This document shows positions 58,901-64,000 of a DNA stretch of 64,000 bases, one piece after another. The stretch lies in NCBI RefSeq assembly GCF_000002425.4, contig NC_037270.1, positions 13,675,259 through 13,739,258 on the forward strand, given 5' to 3'. The stretch comes from Physcomitrium patens. Lineage: Eukaryota; Streptophyta; Bryopsida; Funariales; Funariaceae. The notes beneath the pieces are model-generated. The model had not been told where the DNA came from. It did not search any database and worked only from the letters and a program-made list of their open reading frames with translations. The position numbers were made by a program, and so were the translations under genes. The first letter of the stretch is position 1; every line of letters begins with the position of its first letter.

Positions 58901-60830
58901 TATCTATGAAGTTAATATTTACAATCTCATCTCCACTTGAAGTAGGATGAATTTTCAACCATTGGGTGAATTCTCCATCATCTTCTCAATCATATACTCC
59001 TAGATCCATATAACTTAATGGGATAGGTTGGATTACACTAAAATAAGCTAATTCCTTTCTTTTTATATTGACAAATCTCACTTTTTTTTCTTTTAATTCA
59101 TTCTATGGTTGTGGGTTTAGAATCTCATCTTCTGAAGAGCGAGACGAAGTTTTTTCTAAAAATAATCCTTGGGATTGAATGAAGATTTTTGTATGGTTTT
59201 CTAACAAATCATAAATAATATGGGATTTTTTACCACTCTAATCAATCTTGACACTTGCTGCCTTTAATCATGGTCTACCTAAAAGTAGTAAATATGAATT
59301 TTTGCTAGGATGCATGTATATAATATGGAATATGAAAGAATACTCTTCACCCCCTATTATCATCATACAACCACTAATTTGTTTCAAAAGAGTATCTTCG
59401 CTTTGATTAGCCATATTAATCACATAGGGAGAGGGTCTAGTGATACTAAGTCCTAATTTTTCCATAGTTCTTATGAGCATAATATTTAATCTACTATCTC
59501 CATCCATAATGGTATAAGATATGATTTAATCCACTATAGATATTTCTAACTTGATTGCCTTTCCCTCTTCTGCCACTTGAATCGTTCTAACATGGGCTTG
59601 AACTTTTTCCTTGAACCTTTGGCATTTCTTAATAGGCAAGTCTGTTTTAAAGACTTTTCTTATTATTGAAGAAACTTCCAATGATTGAGTAATAGTTATG
59701 TTAGCATTGATTTTGTTCAAGTCTTCTCATAAGTCATAAGACTTTCTTTGATCATTTTTTTTTTTTCAAGGGAATGAGATACGATCTTCTAGTTTAGGGA
59801 TTCTAGAACTTTTCCATTCTTCTGTAGAGGAGAATTCTTCTACAAGGATTTTTTCTTTTCCTATCTTAGTTTTTTGAGTGGTAGTAGATTCTAAATTATG
59901 AGACATTTTTCTTGCTTTCCTCACATTATCCATTGCCTCTCTTGTAACTTTGTTTAAATCAAAAAAATGAAGAGAGTCTTTTGAATTATTCTCACTATTT
60001 ATTGAGATAGGAGGAGGAGGATTGGTATATCTAGATCTTGTCATGACTGCCAAGGTTGGCATATTAAGAAGTTCTTTATCCTTACAAGGTGCTCCTTCAT
60101 GAGAGATGTAATATGTATGAAAAGATGATGATTGGTTTCTAGCAGGTTGAGAACCTTATTTTTTAGTTGATATTTCCAAATACCTTACAACTTATGAATT
60201 TCTTCCCTTGTTTCATTACACATATGGAGGTTGATCCATATTTAATAAAATAAATCTTCTTTGTATATTTAAATCTAAAGGAGGGAGGTATTGGATTTGA
60301 TGATTATTATTATAATCATAGAACAAGTTAGGAGGTCTTAAGATATTGTTCGAATTTGGATTTCTTGCCCCCTTCAATTTGTCTTGGCTTGTTGTTGATA
60401 ATTTTTTTGTAGAAATTTTAAATAAATCATCTTGTTAAGTTGCCTACACACATTTGTAGGATGGTTTGTCTCACAATTTCTACATACTATCCTATTTTCT
60501 ATCCAACAACTATGTGGTAGATGTCTTTTCTTGCAAAGGTGGTACACCTCATGTTGTTGTCGTTGTAGGTTTTTAAAGCCACAGGTGGATTTTATTCAAG
60601 ATTAGAACTAGAAATTTGAACCTACCATACCTTGGTTTTAATGAGGTGGAGCACACAATTGGGACATTCTCTGATTTTGTTGGTGATTTTGTTGGTTTGA
60701 GAAAAATTGACTTGTTTGTTGTAAATGGCCACACTGAGTGCACTAAAGCTATGAGATGTATCTATTGGATTCTATAGGAGGTGGAGCTTGGTTTGGATTT
60801 TGACTCTTAATTAAAAAAGTCATCTATTCT
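55958..60830 (-). pseudogene. element D: Athila/Tat-like Ty3 gag-pol, decayed
   Basis: Minus-strand order, right to left: gag-like sequence (60830-59526, with a degraded knuckle near 60460-60550), protease (59507-59268, MDGDSRLNIM), a pre-RT linker with the ITS-YKSLIMEY motif (about 58540), RT (58387-57880), RNase H (57695-57078, CDASLIAVG, TIERECLAM, VDHMAIKFL), integrase zinc finger (57056-56682, CGGHF, CDACQ) and integrase core (56680-55958) running into the Z insertion. Stops and frameshifts occur throughout. The RT catalytic motif reads FIDNF: the second Asp is Asn (57941-57943), so the enzyme would be dead even without the stops. The C-terminus lies at 34860-35014, 20.9 kb away. Confidence 0.85.
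58390..58417. repeat. poly-T tract inside element D
   Basis: About 28 T, inside the pre-RT linker. It breaks the frame there. Confidence 0.9.
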
Positions 60831-61164
60831 TGCATAACCTTTATTTGTTGGGTAAGTTCATTTTGGAACCTATTCTTCTTGTTGCATTTAAGCTTCAGTA
60901 TACCAAAGCAATTGAACTAATAGAAGTGGGTTCGAACATGGGAAAAGATTGGTTATATCAATTAGATCTGTTAATGTCACAATTGACTATATTCTGGCTA
61001 TCTAAAATCAAGTATCAAACTACAAAACATGGAGGCTTACTACTTCCATCTTAAATCAATTGATAATCGATTCTACGATTATTAATTCAACAATACTTCT
61101 CTCAATCACAATTCTTCATAAGCAAATAATAAAGAAAATAAAGATGTAGTACCAAGCTTACCCC
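60831..61164. other. junction between elements D and E
   Basis: No gene. It includes the segment homologous to the C LTR-like sequence (61135-61190 versus 30443-30530, inverted). The exact boundary between the D leader and the E end is unclear. Confidence 0.35.
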
Positions 61165-61365
61165 GGCTTATGACTCTTACAGTCTGGCTCTTGGTTTATA
61201 ACTCTCACAATTTAGCTCTTCACTTACGACTCTCACAATCTGGCTCTCGGCTTACAACTCTCATAGTTTGGCTCTCTGCTTACGACTCTCACAGTCTGAC
61301 TTCCGGCTTATGACTCTAAGTCTAGTTCTCGACTTACAATTCTGAGTTTGGCTCTCGGCTTACCT
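61165..61365. repeat. 28-bp minisatellite in the terminal region of element E
   Basis: Units begin at 61165, 61193, 61221, 61249, 61277, 61305, 61331 and 61357, so the period is 28 bp with the last two shortened to 26. The unit is GGCTTACGACTCTCACAGTCT plus a variable end. The homologous place in element C (about 30443) has a single unit, so the array expanded in E. Confidence 0.9.
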
Positions 61366-61640
61366 TTCCTCAATCTATTTATTCTACCAAAAGATGATCC
61401 ATCGACCTACGGATTTCAAAGGTTATGACCCTTTGATTTTGTTAACCATTTATTCCACTAACAACCTACTGTTACCAACTAAACTGTCTAGCTATCAGTC
61501 TAATTTTTAAAGTTGTCAATAACCAACCAATAACTTACTGCAAAGTTTATTTATCCATTCTACATAGCCCCACTCCTAATTATGTACCATCCTCGCAAAT
61601 ATTATTTAGTCTCAATTTATTATTAGTACATCATTAATAG
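61366..61640 (-). other. element E, segment after the pol truncation
   Basis: No coding signal. E reads as pol down to about 61640 (the tail of RNase H, where C has the start of its integrase region) and then changes to non-coding sequence. The whole integrase is therefore deleted. Confidence 0.45.
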
Positions 61641-64000
61641 GTTCATTATCCAATATATTGGATAACCAAGATAAATGGTCTGCATTAGAATGTAATTTTC
61701 TTGGTCTTACCTAAATAATAAAGTCAAATTCCTGCAAGAGTAGAATTCATCGTGCAATATGACCACTCAATTAAGGCTTATTAATCATATATTTTAAAGC
61801 ATCATGATTGACATGGAAAACAAATTTATAACCAAAAAGATAATGTGGAAACTTTTATACAGAATAAATCATTTCTAATGCTTCTCTTTCTGATGTTATA
61901 TAATTTCTTTCAATTGCTACCAATTGTTGACTTGCATAATAAATATGGTGATCAAAACATCGGTCATCTTTCAAGCTTAGCACAGAATCAATCGTGACAT
62001 TAGATGCATCCACATAAATTTGGAATGGTTTTGTCCAACAAGGTGCCACCAATATTGGTGCTGAAATCAATTTTTGTTTCAATATTTCGAATGCAATTGT
62101 ACATTCCAAAATGGACTGGTCTCATTGGTTGGTGGTTTCTTCAAGAGATTTGTCAAAGAAAGGCATATAACTATGAATAGATAGATAAATTATCGATAAT
62201 AACTAACATGGCCAACAAATGCTCGAATACCCGTAATAGTGTCTGGTTGCTTTAATTCTACTATAATCTTTATTTTATCCGGATCTGTAGCAATGCCTAC
62301 CATCGAAACTATATGATCCAACAGTTTACCAGAAGGTACACCAAATTGATATTTTTTTGAATTTAAAGAAATTCCATATTTGGCACATTGATTCAAACAT
62401 TGATCTAGATATTCTAAATGCCTCGTTCTCGTACTAAATGTACAAAAATCATCTAGAAATATTTCCATTAAAATTCGTAGATAATCCTAGAAGATTTGTG
62501 TCATTATCCTTTGAAATGTAGCTGGTGCATTACAAAGCCCAAATGATATAACTTTATAGGCAAAGGTCCTCCAATCCGTAGTAAAAGTAGTTTTTAACTG
62601 GTCTTCTTTTGCAATTTTAACTTGATTATAACCAAAAAATCCATCAAGAAATAAATAACATTCATGTCCAGTGATGGCATTCAATATACTATCCGTGAAT
62701 GGTAAAGAAAAATAATCCTTCTTGGTAGCTGCATTTAATTTATAAAAATCTTGATAGATGTGAACTTTTCCATTCTTTTTCGGTACCATAACAATTGGTG
62801 AAATCTAATCACTGGAAGGAACCGAATAGATAAATCGAACCTCCAAGAGGTTATCCAATTCTTCTTTTACCATAAGTGAGTATTTTAGATTAAGTCGATA
62901 TTGTCTTTAGTATACTGGTGTAACGTTCTCCTCCAATATAATTCGATGCTCACAAACTTCAGCTCAAATTCCTTTTAAATCCACATACGATCATGTGAAA
63001 GCAGTTTTATGTATTAAAAAATAATCCACCTAAATTTCTTTCTCCTTGCCTTTTATACCATTGTAAATTTGAATGATTTGGGGAGCCTCTCCTGTACCTA
63101 AATTAATTGGTTGACATTATGGAATTTCAGGAGTCCTTGGACTGATGTTCTGCTCAATTCTAAAATCTTTGATAAAATCCGACACATTAGAACTTTCCAA
63201 CTCCAGTTCCATAGCACTAACGTAATTAACATCTCGTCTATTCATCCAATATGCAATCATATGATTAGAATCGTCAATAACATCTGGAGGAACTAAGTAC
63301 TCTCTCGGTCCTCTATATTTTTTAGTTCATTCTAGTTTTATCGACAACGAGCCTTGTATCAGCATAAATTGAGTCAAGTGCACTAATTTCTTCTTCTGTA
63401 GACTCATCTTTACAATCCAACCTGAATTTTGAATTGACAACTTGAGTTTCTCCGTGATATTGGACAGGGTATATTTGAAGTACAATTTTATCATTACCTT
63501 TTTCAATTGTTAATGTACCATGGCCCTAGTCATTTCAAGCTTTAACTTGATACAACCACGGTCACCTAAATAAAATTGGGTATGAGGAATAAAGAGCTTT
63601 GCAATCGAAAAATAATATAATCAATTTTTTAGGTAACCCCTGCAATTACTATATCAATACTTTGTAAAATATCCATAGGTTTAACTCAACTAGAATCAGC
63701 CATTCTCAAAACTACTGTAGTAGGTAATAAGTGATCCAAACCCAATTCCTCCATTGTAGCAATATTCATAAGATTTATCCTAAATCCTTTGTCTACTTAC
63801 ACTCCCAATAATAATACTCGATCAATTGAGACATCAATCATTGGTGCACCTAGATCGGGATTCAAATTTACTTCTCAAATTTCTTTATTTCGAGATCTGC
63901 GATGAATTAATGAAGAATTCAAGATAGTTTGGCACTCAGGTGCTATCGCCAATAGTTGCTTCATAGAGATCGTGGATTGTATGGTGTCCAAATCTTTTAG
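61641..64000 (-). pseudogene. element E: partial Ty3 pol of the C family, runs off the window
   Basis: Minus strand. Protease-side sequence at the right edge corresponds to C 44510 onward. RT is in pieces: 62789-62487 (VPKKNGKVHI, FLDGFFGYNQ, FGLCNAPATFQ) and 62468-62190 (FLDDFCTF, GHIVSMVG). RNase H is at 62109-61855 (YVDASNVTIDSVL, TSEREALEMIYSV). Stops and frameshifts separate them. The order and motifs match element C closely (for example SEREALEMIYSV), so C and E are one family in opposite orientations. Confidence 0.82.

Noticed and set aside
61165-61365. CRISPR array
   Set aside because: Units abut one another with no unique spacers, and the DNA is plant nuclear in character. It is a minisatellite.

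Overview
The window looks like plant nuclear DNA. It has one recognisable host gene near the left end, then a gene-poor AT-rich tract, then about 53 kb of nested and decaying Ty3/gypsy-type LTR retrotransposons. The host gene encodes a G-box binding factor (GBF)-type bZIP protein with the proline-rich N-terminal domain found in green plants, so the organism is a land plant. The compact gene structure (one 1.24-kb exon carries the proline-rich domain and the bZIP), the very AT-rich flanks and the Ty3 load would suit a moss or other seedless plant, but that placement is inference.

Layout. 1-1200: upstream DNA with a TA microsatellite and a 54-bp tandem duplication. About 1209-4375: GBF-like gene (TATA box, ACGT-core cluster, 5'-UTR exon with a 58-codon uORF, 1.1-kb leader intron, main coding exon 2795-4034, short last exon 4323-4375). 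4400-11550: AT-rich DNA with microsatellites, a perfect-looking hairpin and no supported gene. 11561-14620: decayed family-A-like pol (element F, minus). 14630-15960: fragment of an Athila/Tat-like element (D2, minus). 16000-30990: element C (plus), split by family-A insertions and a solo LTR. 32395-33000: another family-A-like remnant (G, minus). 34860-60800: element D (minus), split by a large nested block. 61165-64000: element E (minus, same family as C), running off the right edge.

The three best-preserved retroelement units (17127-25929, 35015-43771, 47297-55957; all minus strand, 1.27-1.41-kb LTRs, about 6-kb interiors with gag, protease, RT, RNase H and integrase) look at first like three ordinary full-length elements. 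They are not. Three kinds of evidence (4-bp target-site duplications, reading continuity of the interrupted host elements C and D, and LTR-specific point differences) pair the LTRs as 17127 with 42364, 24516 with 47297, and 35015 with 54689. So the ancestral order was C-gag, element X, C-PR/RT/RH, element Y, C-integrase, ..., D, element Z, D. In this window the C PR/RT/RH block (43772-47296) and the segment 25930-35014 have exchanged places, with every junction inside a near-identical interior. This is either ectopic recombination through a circle that re-inserted elsewhere, or a classic repeat-induced mis-ordering of the assembly. It is the most notable structure in the window.

None of the retroelement copies is an uninterrupted element. 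Unit 3 has the longest open pol (920 residues). Family A makes 4-bp target duplications that all contain CGG/CCG and landed each time inside coding sequence of older retroelements.
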